Source of the DNA: Pararhizobium sp.
Lineage (GTDB): Bacteria > Pseudomonadota > Alphaproteobacteria > Rhizobiales > Rhizobiaceae
DNA: 64,000 bases
Direction of reading: 5' to 3'
Assembly: GCA_017794825.1 (NCBI GenBank)
Contig: CP051237.1
Span: 3,038,001-3,102,000 of the forward strand
A program made the translations under genes and the position numbers. Below, one piece after another: positions 1-8,920 of this stretch. Below the pieces are notes generated by a model that ran no database searches, was not told where the DNA came from, and was given only the letters and a program-made list of their open reading frames with translations. Numbering within the stretch: position 1 is the stretch's first letter; every line of letters begins with the position of its first letter.

Positions 1-97
1 AGTCGAGACCGGAGCGAATGACGCCCGCGCCTGCGCCGACAAGGTTGTCGCCGCGCTGACATCCTCCGGCTTTCATGGCCGGCGCGCCGGCGCCTGA
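1..97 (+). CDS. 3' end of an unidentified CDS (partial)
   Basis: An open frame runs in from the left edge and ends with TGA at 95-97, giving about 31 codons with an alanine-rich, GC-biased composition typical of real coding sequence here. The visible tail has no recognisable motif, so no function is assigned. It is convergent with the IclR gene to its right, with about 500 bp between them. Confidence 0.35.
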   Translation, partial: VETGANDARACADKVVAALTSSGFHGRRAGA

Positions 98-595
98 CGA
101 GGTCTCAATCGCTTTCCGGAGCGGGCGTCCACAAATCAGCGCGGACACACCAGGATTGACGTTTGGCTCGAAAGTGCGAAGGCCAGTCCTTTGTTCCGAA
201 AACGGTTGAGCATGCCGGCTGTGTACTGCCGGACTGTAACTGCATTGCCTTTACGGTATCGATAATGGTCATTGGATCGCTCCTTGCTTGCGATCATCGC
301 GTTGTCAGAGCCAACGACGATGAATCTGATGTCACAAACTTAGGAAGCGGATGTATCACCAGGATGTCGCGGCCATATGCTTTGCGTTTCAATTGTTGCC
401 GCACTACCGGCGCCTGTCAGAGATAGGCGCAACCTCGCAAAGTCTGCAATGGCGTCGGGATGAGGTCTTCCGGATTCTGATCAACTCGACGGCAAAGCAT
501 ACATCCAAAATACTCCGCGCTATTCGGGTTGTGACAACGATAAGACGGTGAGAATGCGCCAATAGGAGGCTATAAATGACATATTGTGAATGATC
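98..595. other. Intergenic stretch, no gene seen
   Basis: About 500 bp between a rightward partial gene and the end of the leftward IclR gene. Two short plus-strand open frames (163-426 and 351-551) have no ribosome-binding site, odd composition and no recognisable sequence, and I do not accept them. I see no convincing hairpin followed by a T run. Confidence 0.5.
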
Positions 596-1405
596 TTAGT
601 TTGGGTCAGAGCCGCTGCCAAACCGGTCGCTGAGCACTCTTGCGTGTTTGCGCAATAACGTCAGATGCGCCTCAGCGGCGTTGTCGTCCAATCGCCAGTG
701 CGGTCCCGAAAGGCCTATGGAAAGTTTGATCCGCTTTGAAAATCCCGGCACGATGATTGCAAGGCAACGTATATTGTCGTCGAACTCGCGCAGATCTTCA
801 GCATATCCCTGATATCGCACCTTTTCGATTTCGGCCTGAAGGGAAATCGGATCAGTAATGGTGCGCGACGTGAAGGATTCGAAATCTACGCTTTTCAATA
901 TGCGTTCTGTCTCGGCAGGTCTGCAGTCAGCGAGCAAAACCTTTCCGATGGCGGTCGCGTGGATTGGCCGGGCCTGCCCCATGGTCCCGGCGATCTGCAA
1001 CATTCCTTTGGCCTGCGCTTGCGCGACAATCAGAATTCGATCGCCAGACAATACGGCCAGATGGCTCGATTCCCCGGTCTCAGCGCTCAACGCGTCGAGG
1101 ACGGGTTGTCCAAGCAGCGACAATGTTCGGAATTGAGGCGCACCGGCTGCCAACGAAAACAAGCGAGGCCCGATGTAGAACTGCTTTCCCTCTCCAAGCC
1201 GCGCAAGGTAACCCAGTTTCTCCAGTGTCTTCGTCAGGTGAAAAACGGTCGAACTGTGGAGCCCGGTCGCTTCAGCCATATCGGTCAGGCTTGCGCCGTG
1301 CTCGCCGGAGGCTTCCACGATGTCGAGAAGCGCTGCTGCCCGCTCCAGTGACTGGATGCCTCCCGAAGTCGAACGGGAACGATCCTTTCCTTCTGTCGCA
1401 GGCAC
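596..1405 (-). CDS. IclR-family transcriptional regulator
   Basis: A 269-residue protein of normal IclR size. The N-terminal winged helix-turn-helix (about residues 15-80, including a TGLHSSTVFHLTKTLEKLGY-like recognition segment) is followed by the IclR effector-binding domain (about 90-260). The start is GTG at 1405; no better ATG lies upstream. It is the last gene of a leftward operon (flavoprotein, ThDP enzyme, cupin, IclR), 13 bp after the cupin gene. IclR proteins commonly control aromatic and organic-acid catabolism in response to a pathway metabolite, so a local role is likely, but the ligand is unknown. Confidence 0.93.
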   Translation of the reverse strand: MPATEGKDRSRSTSGGIQSLERAAALLDIVEASGEHGASLTDMAEATGLHSSTVFHLTKTLEKLGYLARLGEGKQFYIGPRLFSLAAGAPQFRTLSLLGQPVLDALSAETGESSHLAVLSGDRILIVAQAQAKGMLQIAGTMGQARPIHATAIGKVLLADCRPAETERILKSVDFESFTSRTITDPISLQAEIEKVRYQGYAEDLREFDDNIRCLAIIVPGFSKRIKLSIGLSGPHWRLDDNAAEAHLTLLRKHARVLSDRFGSGSDPN

Positions 1406-1418
1406 TTCAGCTTGCCGG

Positions 1419-1805
1419 TCAGATGTCGTTGATTGGCGTGGTGGCGACGATGAAGGTCAGATCGCCAAGACCGGTGTTCGCGATGCTGTGCCAGGTGCCT
1501 GGCGCGATGAAAACAATGTCATTCTTGCGAACAACGCGCTTTTCATCGTCGATCTCCATCAGACCTTCTCCTTCCAGGATATGATAAACCTGTTCCTGCA
1601 CATCATGCACATGCCGTTCGACATAGGCCATAGGCTGATATGTGGAAATACGATAATCAAGCTGATGCGACCCCGTGGTCGTTGGATGCACAAGAGGTTT
1701 GGAAAGGGCAGACCCGTAGTGGGACGGAAATTGCTTCCAGGGCACCTCTGCAATATTATGAATGGTCGTTTTTCTCTCGACTGATTCTGCTGTTTGCCCG
1801 GTCAT
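1419..1805 (-). CDS. Small cupin-domain protein
   Basis: A 128-residue single-domain cupin. Motif 1 is visible as H-x-H followed by Gln-Glu and His (around HVHDVQEQVYH), and motif 2 as PGTWH, so a His/Glu-bound divalent metal is expected. A good Shine-Dalgarno (GAGAGGAG on the minus strand) precedes the ATG at 1805. The gene is 19 bp downstream of the ThDP enzyme gene and 13 bp before the IclR gene. At this length it is not a gentisate dioxygenase (about 350 residues). A metal-dependent isomerase, decarboxylase or accessory role in the same pathway is possible but not determined. Confidence 0.85.
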   Translation of the reverse strand: MTGQTAESVERKTTIHNIAEVPWKQFPSHYGSALSKPLVHPTTTGSHQLDYRISTYQPMAYVERHVHDVQEQVYHILEGEGLMEIDDEKRVVRKNDIVFIAPGTWHSIANTGLGDLTFIVATTPINDI

Positions 1806-1824
1806 TTGATTCTCCTCTCTTGAT

Positions 1825-3606
1825 TCATTCAGGACGCCACGCCTCGCCGAAAACCGGTTCTTTGGGCGTCAAGGGTGGAAGTTCCCATGTGCCGGTCGCG
1901 GGAGGTCGTACATTGCCGTCGACATGGACATCGACCAGCGCCGGCCTGCCGCACTGGATTGCAGATTCCAGCGCCCCGGCGAAATCCTGGGATTTGGTGA
2001 CGGTATAGCCTTCGACGCCGGCTGCTTTCGCCCAGGCGGCGAAATCCGGATTGTACGGCTCCGCATTGTCGCCGCGATAAAAGCCGGTGCCGTATTCCCG
2101 GCCGTCGAAATAACCATATTGCAGGTCGCGGATCGCACCCCAGACGAAATTGTTCCATACGACCCAGACGACGGGAATATTGTATTCCACCGCCGTGCAA
2201 AGAACATGCGGCACCATGGTAAAGCCGCCGTCGCCGCAAATGCTGACGCATGGTCGGTCCGGCGCCGCCAGCTTGGCGCCAAGTATCGAACTCGGCCCAA
2301 ATCCCATCCCGGAATAGCCCCACGTATTGAGCATGCTTCGTGGTCGCCTTGCTTTCCAGAACTGCATGTACCAATTGTGATGCACGCCGGAATCGAAAGA
2401 GACAATCACGTCTTCAGGCAATACGTTCAGGCAGTCCTCAACCACGCGATAGGGTGAGATAGGAGAGGTGTGCTGTCCCCAGTTTGGCGCCACAAACGCA
2501 TCCCATTCCTTCTTCCAGCCGGCAATGTTCTCGCGCCATTCAGTCAGGCGCGGTTCTTCGGAAGTTCCGCGAGTTGAAAGTTCAGCCAGAACCTGCCGGA
2601 GGAACGTGCGGGCATCAGCGAGAATGGCGAGATCGGGCGTATAGTTCCGGGTTAGTTCCGCGTGGTCCAGGTCGACATGAACGAGCGTGGTCTTCGGAAA
2701 ATTCCAGGAGTAACCTGCCTTCCAGCTTGATGCGGAGCGATCGTCGAATCTTACGCCGATCGCCAGCACAAGATCGGCGCGACGTCCGGCCTGGTTTGCC
2801 TGGTAGGCGCCGTTCCGACCGATAAAACCGAGCGACAGCGGGTCGTTCATGTCGATGGCGCCCATACCATTGGGCGACGATATGACCGGGATATCAAGCC
2901 ACTTGGCGAGACTGGTCAATTCCTCACCGGCTTCCGACAGCGTCACGCCGTGTCCGATGAAAATCACCGGCCGCCTCGCCTGGAGAAGGTGGTCTACTAC
3001 TGTGCTGACGTCGTCCGGGCTGGCGCCCGATCGGCGTGATCCGAACGCGCTGCCGTGCGGCTCCCTTCCCATGTCGCCTTCCTCCTGGAAGAGGTTGTAG
3101 GGAATGTCGAGATTGACCGGCCCCGGCCGCCCGGTTGTCATCGTCGCGCAGGCCTGGCGGATCTGCAGGGGCAGCATTTCAGCGCGTGTCGGCTGAAAAC
3201 TGCGCTTCACAACTGGTCGGATCACGCTGTTGAAATCTGCCTGATGATGCATGTTCAGTTCCTGGAACGGCCCGCGGTTAAACTGCTGCGTCGGTACGTT
3301 CGCGGTGATCGAAAGCAGAGCGGAACTGTCTGTCTGGGCGACCGCCAGACCCATGATCTGGTTCGCAGAACCGGGGCCGGTTGAGGTGAGCGTGGCGGCA
3401 GGCCGATGCGAGACCCGGAAAAAACCGTCCGCCATGTGAACGGCAGTTTGCTCGTGGCGCGGCGAAACCATCTTCACCTCGTCCTTCACGTCATAGAGGT
3501 GATCGATAAGGCCGACTGTCCCGTGACCACAGACGCCGAAGACATATGGAATGCCCTCGCGCACGAGCGCTTCGGCAATATACTGTCCGCCTTTTTGCCT
3601 GGTCAT
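1825..3606 (-). CDS. Thiamine-diphosphate-dependent enzyme, acetolactate-synthase-like
   Basis: A 593-residue three-domain ThDP enzyme of the acetolactate synthase / benzoylformate decarboxylase superfamily. The N-terminal pyrimidine-binding domain has the catalytic glutamate (Glu52, in PRHEQTA). The central domain is the usual Rossmann-like module. The C-terminal ThDP/Mg motif starts with GDGG near residue 457 and ends with WNN near 482. Residues 1-39 of the longer open frame are rejected: the ATG at 3606 overlaps the stop of the flavoprotein gene (ATGA), a coupled pair. It most likely decarboxylates or ligates a 2-oxo acid; the substrate is not deducible. No regulatory small subunit is nearby, which argues against biosynthetic acetolactate synthase. 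Confidence 0.9.
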   Translation of the reverse strand: MTRQKGGQYIAEALVREGIPYVFGVCGHGTVGLIDHLYDVKDEVKMVSPRHEQTAVHMADGFFRVSHRPAATLTSTGPGSANQIMGLAVAQTDSSALLSITANVPTQQFNRGPFQELNMHHQADFNSVIRPVVKRSFQPTRAEMLPLQIRQACATMTTGRPGPVNLDIPYNLFQEEGDMGREPHGSAFGSRRSGASPDDVSTVVDHLLQARRPVIFIGHGVTLSEAGEELTSLAKWLDIPVISSPNGMGAIDMNDPLSLGFIGRNGAYQANQAGRRADLVLAIGVRFDDRSASSWKAGYSWNFPKTTLVHVDLDHAELTRNYTPDLAILADARTFLRQVLAELSTRGTSEEPRLTEWRENIAGWKKEWDAFVAPNWGQHTSPISPYRVVEDCLNVLPEDVIVSFDSGVHHNWYMQFWKARRPRSMLNTWGYSGMGFGPSSILGAKLAAPDRPCVSICGDGGFTMVPHVLCTAVEYNIPVVWVVWNNFVWGAIRDLQYGYFDGREYGTGFYRGDNAEPYNPDFAAWAKAAGVEGYTVTKSQDFAGALESAIQCGRPALVDVHVDGNVRPPATGTWELPPLTPKEPVFGEAWRPE

Positions 3607-5345
3607 GCTGATTTCCTTGTGTTCGAAGAATTGTTGTGCGCCGCGTGTCGGGCCACGCGCCAACCGAACGTCATACCCATCCCGATCTGCGCGCCGGCGC
3701 CGGGATACTCGCCGGAAAAACACGACTGCATGTCGTTACCGCAGACATAAAGCCCGGGTATCGGCGCGCCTTTTCCATCCAGGACCTGGCCGTCGACAGA
3801 GGAGGCTAGCCCCCGGCTTGTTCCAAGCGGGGTCGGATAGAGCGCGACAGCGTAAAGATTGCTGCGTCCGACTGTGCCGATACATGGGTTGGGAGTTTGC
3901 CGGGCGTCGCCGTTCGACCGCTGGTACAAGTCCGAACCCCGTCCGAAATCCGGGTCCACACCGCTGGCGACGAAGCCGTTGAAACGTCCGATCGTGCCGT
4001 CTAGGGATTCTTCGGATACGCTGATTTCCTGAGCCAGTTCGGATACGGTTTTCCCGTGTTTGAGATATCCCGATGCTACATATTTCCGAAGTGTGGGCGT
4101 TCGCGGACGAACAATCCCCATGCCGTATCGATACAGGAATGTCCTGTCCCCGATGAGCCAGGCCGGTATGCAGGGCGCCTGCTCGTTTGCAACATACATG
4201 GCCCGCACGAAATCGTGGTAGGACAGCGCTTCATTGGCGAAGCGCCGCCCTTTTGAGTTGACGATAATGCCGCCGGGCTTCGCCCGGTCGAGGGCGATAT
4301 GCGGAAACACGGCCAGGCCCCCATCCCGCCGTTGCATTATCGACGATGGAAACCACAATCCATTGTCGATGCCTGCAGGGCCAAGCACCGCGCCTTCTTC
4401 TAGCGCCAGTTCTACAGTCGATCCGTTGGCAAATGGAGCCGCCGGGGAATAGTCCGGCGTTGGCTCGGGCAGTTGCCTTTTTCGCCATTCACTGCTTGAG
4501 GGATAGCCGCCCCCCGCCAACACGACACCATGCTTTGCATCGATCGAACCGGTCCCCCCATGTCTCGTAAAATGCACGCCGGTAATGCGGTCCTGATCCC
4601 GCGTCAAAGCGGTAACGGATGCGTTTTCGTAGACCATACCTCCACGCGACAATACCTGGAACAGCAGTCTTGCGACCAGTCCGTTTCCCATGACGAGGCG
4701 GGCGCCGCGCTCGAAGCGCAGTCGATCCAGAAGATAGCGAGCCGTCAGGCGGGCGCCGAGCGCGAGCGCACGGGGTGATCTTTCCGCGTGAATCAGTTCA
4801 CCTGCCTCGGCGCGCGTGACCATCATTCCTCCGAATACCGTCAGTTCGGGTATTGGCGGAGCAAGGAGCGGAAAATAGCCGCCGAGTTTCCTTCCGTCGA
4901 ACGGCAGCGGTTCGAGCGGACGCCAACCTCTTCCAGCGCCTTCGATCTCGCATCGATAATCGGGCGCGTTCGGCATCGGCCGAAAGTATATCCCGCCCCG
5001 GTCTTCAAGGTCCGCCTGCATGATCGGCGCCGTATCAAGAAAGGCTTGCCAGGGCTCGCGAGGGCCATGATTGCCGACCAGGCCCTCCAGATAGGTCGCG
5101 GCAAGATCAGCGTCGTCATGCATTTCCGCCGCACGCATCATTCGGTTGTTCGGCACCCATGTCGTGCCCGAGGAACGCGCTGTTGTGCCGCCGAATACCG
5201 GCGCACGTTCCAGAACCACAACCCTGAGTCCCTCAAGCAGCGCAGTCAACGCCGCGGTAAGACCCGCGGCGCCGCTGCCGAGAATGATCAGATCTGTCTC
5301 GTTTATCCGGGCGAGATCAGGCCGGGTATTCGGGTTGAAGCGCAC
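3603..5345 (-). CDS. FAD-dependent dehydrogenase, 3-ketosteroid delta1-dehydrogenase-like
   Basis: A 580-residue flavoprotein of the fumarate reductase / succinate dehydrogenase flavoprotein superfamily. The dinucleotide-binding GSGAAG is at residues 23-28, followed by GG-T-A-x-S-S-G, which is common in ketosteroid-dehydrogenase-like proteins. A C-terminal FAD-contacting segment (YPGAGAQIGMG) lies near residue 550. There is no signal peptide and no haem motif, so a soluble cytoplasmic desaturase/dehydrogenase is expected. The start is GTG at 5345 with GGAAAA upstream. It is the first gene of the four-gene operon and overlaps the ThDP gene by four bases. Steroid chemistry is only a family resemblance; no other steroid genes are nearby. 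Confidence 0.85.
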   Translation of the reverse strand: MRFNPNTRPDLARINETDLIILGSGAAGLTAALTALLEGLRVVVLERAPVFGGTTARSSGTTWVPNNRMMRAAEMHDDADLAATYLEGLVGNHGPREPWQAFLDTAPIMQADLEDRGGIYFRPMPNAPDYRCEIEGAGRGWRPLEPLPFDGRKLGGYFPLLAPPIPELTVFGGMMVTRAEAGELIHAERSPRALALGARLTARYLLDRLRFERGARLVMGNGLVARLLFQVLSRGGMVYENASVTALTRDQDRITGVHFTRHGGTGSIDAKHGVVLAGGGYPSSSEWRKRQLPEPTPDYSPAAPFANGSTVELALEEGAVLGPAGIDNGLWFPSSIMQRRDGGLAVFPHIALDRAKPGGIIVNSKGRRFANEALSYHDFVRAMYVANEQAPCIPAWLIGDRTFLYRYGMGIVRPRTPTLRKYVASGYLKHGKTVSELAQEISVSEESLDGTIGRFNGFVASGVDPDFGRGSDLYQRSNGDARQTPNPCIGTVGRSNLYAVALYPTPLGTSRGLASSVDGQVLDGKGAPIPGLYVCGNDMQSCFSGEYPGAGAQIGMGMTFGWRVARHAAHNNSSNTRKSA

Positions 5346-5349
5346 AGAT

Positions 5350-5388
5350 TTTCCGATATTATGAAATCAAGTTTAACATTATCGGAAA
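5350..5388. promoter_or_regulatory. Inverted repeat upstream of the flavoprotein operon
   Basis: Perfect 9-base arms TTTCCGATA (5350-5358) and TATCGGAAA (5380-5388) are separated by 21 bp of AT-rich sequence. They lie directly upstream of the GTG start at 5345 and between it and the lysR stop. There is no T run, so a protein-binding site (IclR or LysR) is likelier than a terminator. The left arm overlaps the ribosome-binding region, so an RNA role is also possible. Confidence 0.5.
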
Positions 5389-5473
5389 TCTCGACATATT
5401 CGGCGCATGCTGTCAATACCGGCGAAAACAATTCTCGTCGGATCGACTTGAGGGATATTGAGAATGCGTCGTC

Positions 5474-6463
5474 CTAGGCCACGTTGACGGCGGCTTCGTC
5501 TTCGGCTTCGGGCGCACGGTTGGGCGGGGAAAGCTGTTCGAAGCCGGGCCATTCCTTCTGCACGGTCAGTTCGCAGGCAGCCTGCTTGAGTTCATTCATC
5601 ACGACGGCGGCGGCCGTGCTGAGCCGTTCGGGCGGCAGGGAATAGAGAAAATTGCGCCTGCGGAACTGCACGTCCGAAAAGGACAGGTAGCGCCATTTGC
5701 GGCCGTGTCCGCCTTCCTTCATTACCGCGCCGATCGGCTTTATCGTCGCGCCGATATCGTCATAGACGCAGTCCATCAACAGGGACAGCGAATCGATTTC
5801 AGCCACGACCTTCGTGTTCAGTCCACGGTTCTCGAACACCGCCGTAATGCGTTGACGAAGCCCGTGCGAGGAAGTCGGCAGAATAAGCGGGATCTCGGCT
5901 ACTTCTGCCGTCGAAACCGTGGTGTTCTTTCGCGGCACAAGTTGGCTGTGTTGTGGAAGGATGAGGAAAAGTTCCTCCGACAGCAAGGGCTCCACTGACA
6001 GGTCCGGACTGAGATCCTTGTTGAACAGCACCGCGATATCAAGTTGTCCCATACGCATAAGGTGCCCGATATGGCCGCTCATGCCCTCGACGACATTGAG
6101 AAGTATGCTCGGGTACCGTTCCCGAATGCGCTTTACCAGCGGCAGACCGATTGCCGCAACGGTCGTCGCCGGCAAGCCGACGGTGACCATGCCCTGAACC
6201 TCGCCGGTTTCGCTGCGCGCTATCGAAAGCGCCTGATCAAGCTGCCGAAGCATGAACCGCGCATGGTGATAAAGCGCCAGCCCGTTGTCGGTCGGGGTAA
6301 CCCCCTTGAAGGTCCTGTTTAGCAGTGGCCGGCCGACCCATTCCTCCAGTTTGGCGATCTGCTGGCTAAGCGCGGGTTGTGCAATGTGCAGGGCGCGAGA
6401 GGCTTTTGACAGGCTGCCGCTTTCCACGATCTGCACGAAATATCGAAGCTGACGAATATCCAT
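5474..6463 (-). CDS. LysR-family transcriptional regulator
   Basis: A 329-residue LTTR. The N-terminal helix-turn-helix (residues 1-65) shows the typical LRYF, GSLSKASRALHIAQPALSQQIAKLE and GRPLLNRT segments. It is followed by a periplasmic-binding-protein-like effector domain (about 90-300) and a short tail. ATG at 6463 is preferred over the TTG nine bases upstream. The gene is divergent from the transporter and dehydrogenase operon that starts at 6651, the classic LTTR arrangement. A palindromic LTTR-type box lies at 6492-6506 in the shared promoter region, so it probably activates that operon and represses itself. It may also govern the flavoprotein operon downstream. Confidence 0.93.
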   Translation of the reverse strand: MDIRQLRYFVQIVESGSLSKASRALHIAQPALSQQIAKLEEWVGRPLLNRTFKGVTPTDNGLALYHHARFMLRQLDQALSIARSETGEVQGMVTVGLPATTVAAIGLPLVKRIRERYPSILLNVVEGMSGHIGHLMRMGQLDIAVLFNKDLSPDLSVEPLLSEELFLILPQHSQLVPRKNTTVSTAEVAEIPLILPTSSHGLRQRITAVFENRGLNTKVVAEIDSLSLLMDCVYDDIGATIKPIGAVMKEGGHGRKWRYLSFSDVQFRRRNFLYSLPPERLSTAAAVVMNELKQAACELTVQKEWPGFEQLSPPNRAPEAEDEAAVNVA

Positions 6464-6491
6464 GACGCGCAATACAACATCAGTTCAGGGT

Positions 6492-6506
6492 ATAAGTCCA
6501 GCTTAT
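6492..6506. promoter_or_regulatory. LysR-type operator, ATAAG-N5-CTTAT
   Basis: The perfect arms ATAAG (6492-6496) and CTTAT (6502-6506) around TCCAG form a T-N11-A-type LTTR box. The dyad extends outward (GGG at 6488-6490 and CCC at 6508-6510) with one mismatch. It sits about 30 bp upstream of the lysR start and at the expected upstream position for the divergent promoter. Confidence 0.65.
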
Positions 6507-6517
6507 GCCCTTTCTCG

Positions 6518-6533
6518 GAATATAGTATTTCCG
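6518..6533 (+). promoter_or_regulatory. Probable -10 element and second dyad of the transporter operon promoter
   Basis: The TATAGT hexamer at 6521-6526 is a good -10 match. It lies inside an imperfect palindrome with arms GGAA (6518-6521) and TTCC (6530-6533). The LTTR box lies over its -35 zone and no good -35 is seen, as expected for an activator-dependent promoter. Confidence 0.45.
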
Positions 6534-6650
6534 CTGGATTTCCGGAGTTCCTATAGTTGCGACAATCAGGTCGCGGTGAAGGTTTGGAGGCTTTCACTGT
6601 GGTGGAGCTTGCCCATGCGAGGATCAAGCTTCTTGATTCAAGGGAGGAAA

Positions 6651-7940
6651 ATGATGAAACATTTTAGCAAATCAAATAGCCTCGGCAACGGGGGCGCGTC
6701 GAATCTGTTGACCCGTCGCAGCCTGCTCAAAACTGGCGCTGGCGCCGCTGCGTTCTCCGCAATCGGATTTCCGAATGTCCTGCGTGCGCAGTCGGGGCCA
6801 ATCCTGATTGGCCATCTCACGCCGCTCACCGGCTTTCTTGGCGTGATGGGCGAATGGGCTTCACTCGGGGCGCAGCTAGCGGCCGAGGAAATAAACGAGG
6901 CCGGCGGACTGTTGGGCCGCAAGGTGGAAATTCAGACTGAAGATTCGATCAATCCGGAAAATGCCGCCACCAAGGCGCAGCGCATGATCGAGCGCGACAA
7001 GAAAGATCTCCTTCTTGGTGAAATCAGCTCAGCCTCTACTTTGGCGATTTCACAGGTCGCCGAGCGTAACAAGAAGCTCTTCATCGCTACCGGACCACGC
7101 TCCGACGTCCTGCGCGGCGAAAGTTGTAACCGTTATATGTTCTGCACAGACCTGCCCAACACGGTGAACGTGAACGTCGTGGGCGAAAGCCTAAAGCGTG
7201 AAGGTATGGTCGACGGCAAGAAATTCTTCACGCTGACAGCCGACTATGTATTCGGCCATGACCTTCTGGCGGCTGCAGAAAGGTTCTTTGCGGAGAACAA
7301 CGCCAACCTCGTCGGAAACGAACTTATCGCAACCGACGTCACCGATTTTAGCCCCTTCATTCTCAAGATACGCCAGGCGCAGCCGGATGTGGTCTGTCTC
7401 AATTTGGCCGGAAACCAGGTGCCCAACTTCTGCAAGCAGTATTCGGAGTTCGGACTTCCCTATCCAACTGTCGGCTTTGGCTTCAACACGGTGGATGGCT
7501 GGGCCGCCGGTCCCGGCAACATCACAGGCACCTGGCCTGCAGTGTGGTACCACACACTGGACGTGGAAGGTTCGCAGGAGTTCGTTGCTCGGTTCAAAAA
7601 GAGGTTCGACGACAAGACTCCGGAAAACCACGCATGGATAGACTATATCGCCATGAAAATCATGGCCCAGGCGGTCACGGAAACCCAGTCTCTCGATAAC
7701 GAGGAACTCGTCGACTATCTCGAGTCCGAAGCCGAGTTCGATGTTCTCAAGGCGCGCAAGGCCTATTTCCGTGATTGGGATCACCAGCTCATACAGGAGG
7801 CCTACACCGTGACGGCGCGTCCGGCTGCGGATGTTGATAATGTCCTGAACCTGATGGAGCTCGGAGCGGCCGTGCCCGGCCCGGATCAGGCTTTGACCGT
7901 CATCTTCCCCAACGAAGCGCAGAATCCCTGCAGCCTTTGA
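6651..7940 (+). CDS. Branched-chain amino-acid-type ABC transporter, substrate-binding protein
   Basis: A 429-residue type I periplasmic binding protein of the LivK/amide-urea group. The start is ATG at 6651 (a second ATG follows at once), 2 bp after the strong Shine-Dalgarno GGGAGGA; the open frame extends upstream but has no other site. The N-terminus has a twin-arginine-like signal (TRRSLLK, then a hydrophobic stretch ending near VLRAQS, about residue 42), so export may be by Tat. The mature part begins ILIGHLTPLTGFLGVMGEW, the standard start of this fold. It is followed by a hairpin and then the permease genes. Such proteins often bind aromatic acids rather than amino acids; the ligand here is unknown. 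Confidence 0.93.
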   Translation: MMKHFSKSNSLGNGGASNLLTRRSLLKTGAGAAAFSAIGFPNVLRAQSGPILIGHLTPLTGFLGVMGEWASLGAQLAAEEINEAGGLLGRKVEIQTEDSINPENAATKAQRMIERDKKDLLLGEISSASTLAISQVAERNKKLFIATGPRSDVLRGESCNRYMFCTDLPNTVNVNVVGESLKREGMVDGKKFFTLTADYVFGHDLLAAAERFFAENNANLVGNELIATDVTDFSPFILKIRQAQPDVVCLNLAGNQVPNFCKQYSEFGLPYPTVGFGFNTVDGWAAGPGNITGTWPAVWYHTLDVEGSQEFVARFKKRFDDKTPENHAWIDYIAMKIMAQAVTETQSLDNEELVDYLESEAEFDVLKARKAYFRDWDHQLIQEAYTVTARPAADVDNVLNLMELGAAVPGPDQALTVIFPNEAQNPCSL

Positions 7941-7955
7941 TGGCAATGTCGGAGG

Positions 7956-7978
7956 AAGGGCGTCGGAAGGGCGCCCTT
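7956..7978 (+). terminator. Intercistronic hairpin after the binding-protein gene
   Basis: AAGGGCG (7956-7962) pairs perfectly with CGCCCTT (7972-7978) around a 9-base loop, and two more T residues follow. It lies in the 100-bp gap between the binding-protein and permease genes, so partial termination or 3'-end protection that raises binding-protein expression is likely. Confidence 0.55.
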
Positions 7979-8041
7979 TTCCAACGTCTATCGGGCCGGC
8001 TCCGGTAGGACGGTTCCGAAATTCAAATACGGACTTGATGC

Positions 8042-8920
8042 ATGCAGATCGTTTTCTTGCTCGAGCAGGTTGTCAACGGCCTGGTCCTCGGCGGATATTA
8101 CCTGTTGATTGCGCTTGGGCTGTCGCTGATCTTCAGTCTCGGCGGGATCGTTAATCTGTCCCACGGAGCCTTCTACGCGCTGGGCGCCTATCTGTTCGTG
8201 GAATTGCTGCCAGCGCTGGGATTTGCTCCCGCGGCCCTGATATCTCCAATACTTGTCGCCTGTGTCGGCATCGCTTTCGAGCGCTTCATTCTGCGTCGGT
8301 TCTATCGTGAAGATCCGATTCTCGGACTTCTGGTGACCTTTGGTCTGGCGCTGCTCGCTGAACAGGCGATTCGCATGATCTGGGGAGGCGCGCCCCTGCT
8401 TGCTTCCCTTCCGCAAAGCGTCAAGGGCTCCGTCATCATCGGCGATTTCCTGTTTTCCCGTTACCGGCTGCTGATGCTTGGGGTGGTGGCGCTAATCCTT
8501 CTCGGATTGTGGTTGCTCCTGCACCGGACATCCTTTGGACGTGTCATCCGAGCAGGCATCCAGCAACCGGACATGGTGGCGGCTCTTGGCATACGTCTGC
8601 AGCCCTACATGACTGCGATCGTGATGCTCGGAGTCGGTCTGGCTGCGTTGGGCGGAGCGTTGTTCGCCCCCATTACAATCGTCCATCCGGCGATGGGCGA
8701 AGAGATAATCACCATCGCATTCGTTGTTGTGATCATCGGGGGTCTCGGCAGTTTCTGGGGTGTGGTGGCCGCGGCTTTGCTGATCGGCGTTGTGCGCGGC
8801 GTCACCATTCATTTCTACCCCTCTGCGGGTGAAGCATCGATGTATGTGCTCATGTTCCTGATCCTTTTGCTGCGTCCCCGCGGCCTGCTGGGCGAGCCGA
8901 TAGAGAAGTTCGAGAAATGA
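8042..8920 (+). CDS. livH: Branched-chain amino-acid-type ABC transporter permease, LivH type
   Basis: A 292-residue inner-membrane permease with about eight hydrophobic segments. The family signature is visible: an N-terminal VVNGLVLGGYYLLIALGLSL helix, the NLSHGAFYALGAY loop and a C-terminal EEIITIAFVVVIIGGLGSFWG segment. It forms the transmembrane channel with the LivM part of the next gene and is energised by its ATPase domains. The stop overlaps the next start as ATGA (8917-8920). The ligand follows the binding protein and is unknown. Confidence 0.93.
   Translation: MQIVFLLEQVVNGLVLGGYYLLIALGLSLIFSLGGIVNLSHGAFYALGAYLFVELLPALGFAPAALISPILVACVGIAFERFILRRFYREDPILGLLVTFGLALLAEQAIRMIWGGAPLLASLPQSVKGSVIIGDFLFSRYRLLMLGVVALILLGLWLLLHRTSFGRVIRAGIQQPDMVAALGIRLQPYMTAIVMLGVGLAALGGALFAPITIVHPAMGEEIITIAFVVVIIGGLGSFWGVVAAALLIGVVRGVTIHFYPSAGEASMYVLMFLILLLRPRGLLGEPIEKFEK

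Noticed and set aside
163..551. Two overlapping short frames near the left edge
   Set aside because: No ribosome-binding site, cysteine-rich and unstructured translation, no recognised motif.
1419..1805. Cupin as gentisate 1,2-dioxygenase
   Set aside because: At 128 residues and one cupin domain it is far shorter than gentisate dioxygenase (about 350 residues, bicupin).
1825..3606. ThDP enzyme as biosynthetic acetolactate synthase (ilvB)
   Set aside because: No regulatory subunit or ilv genes are nearby, and it is coupled to a catabolic flavoprotein gene.
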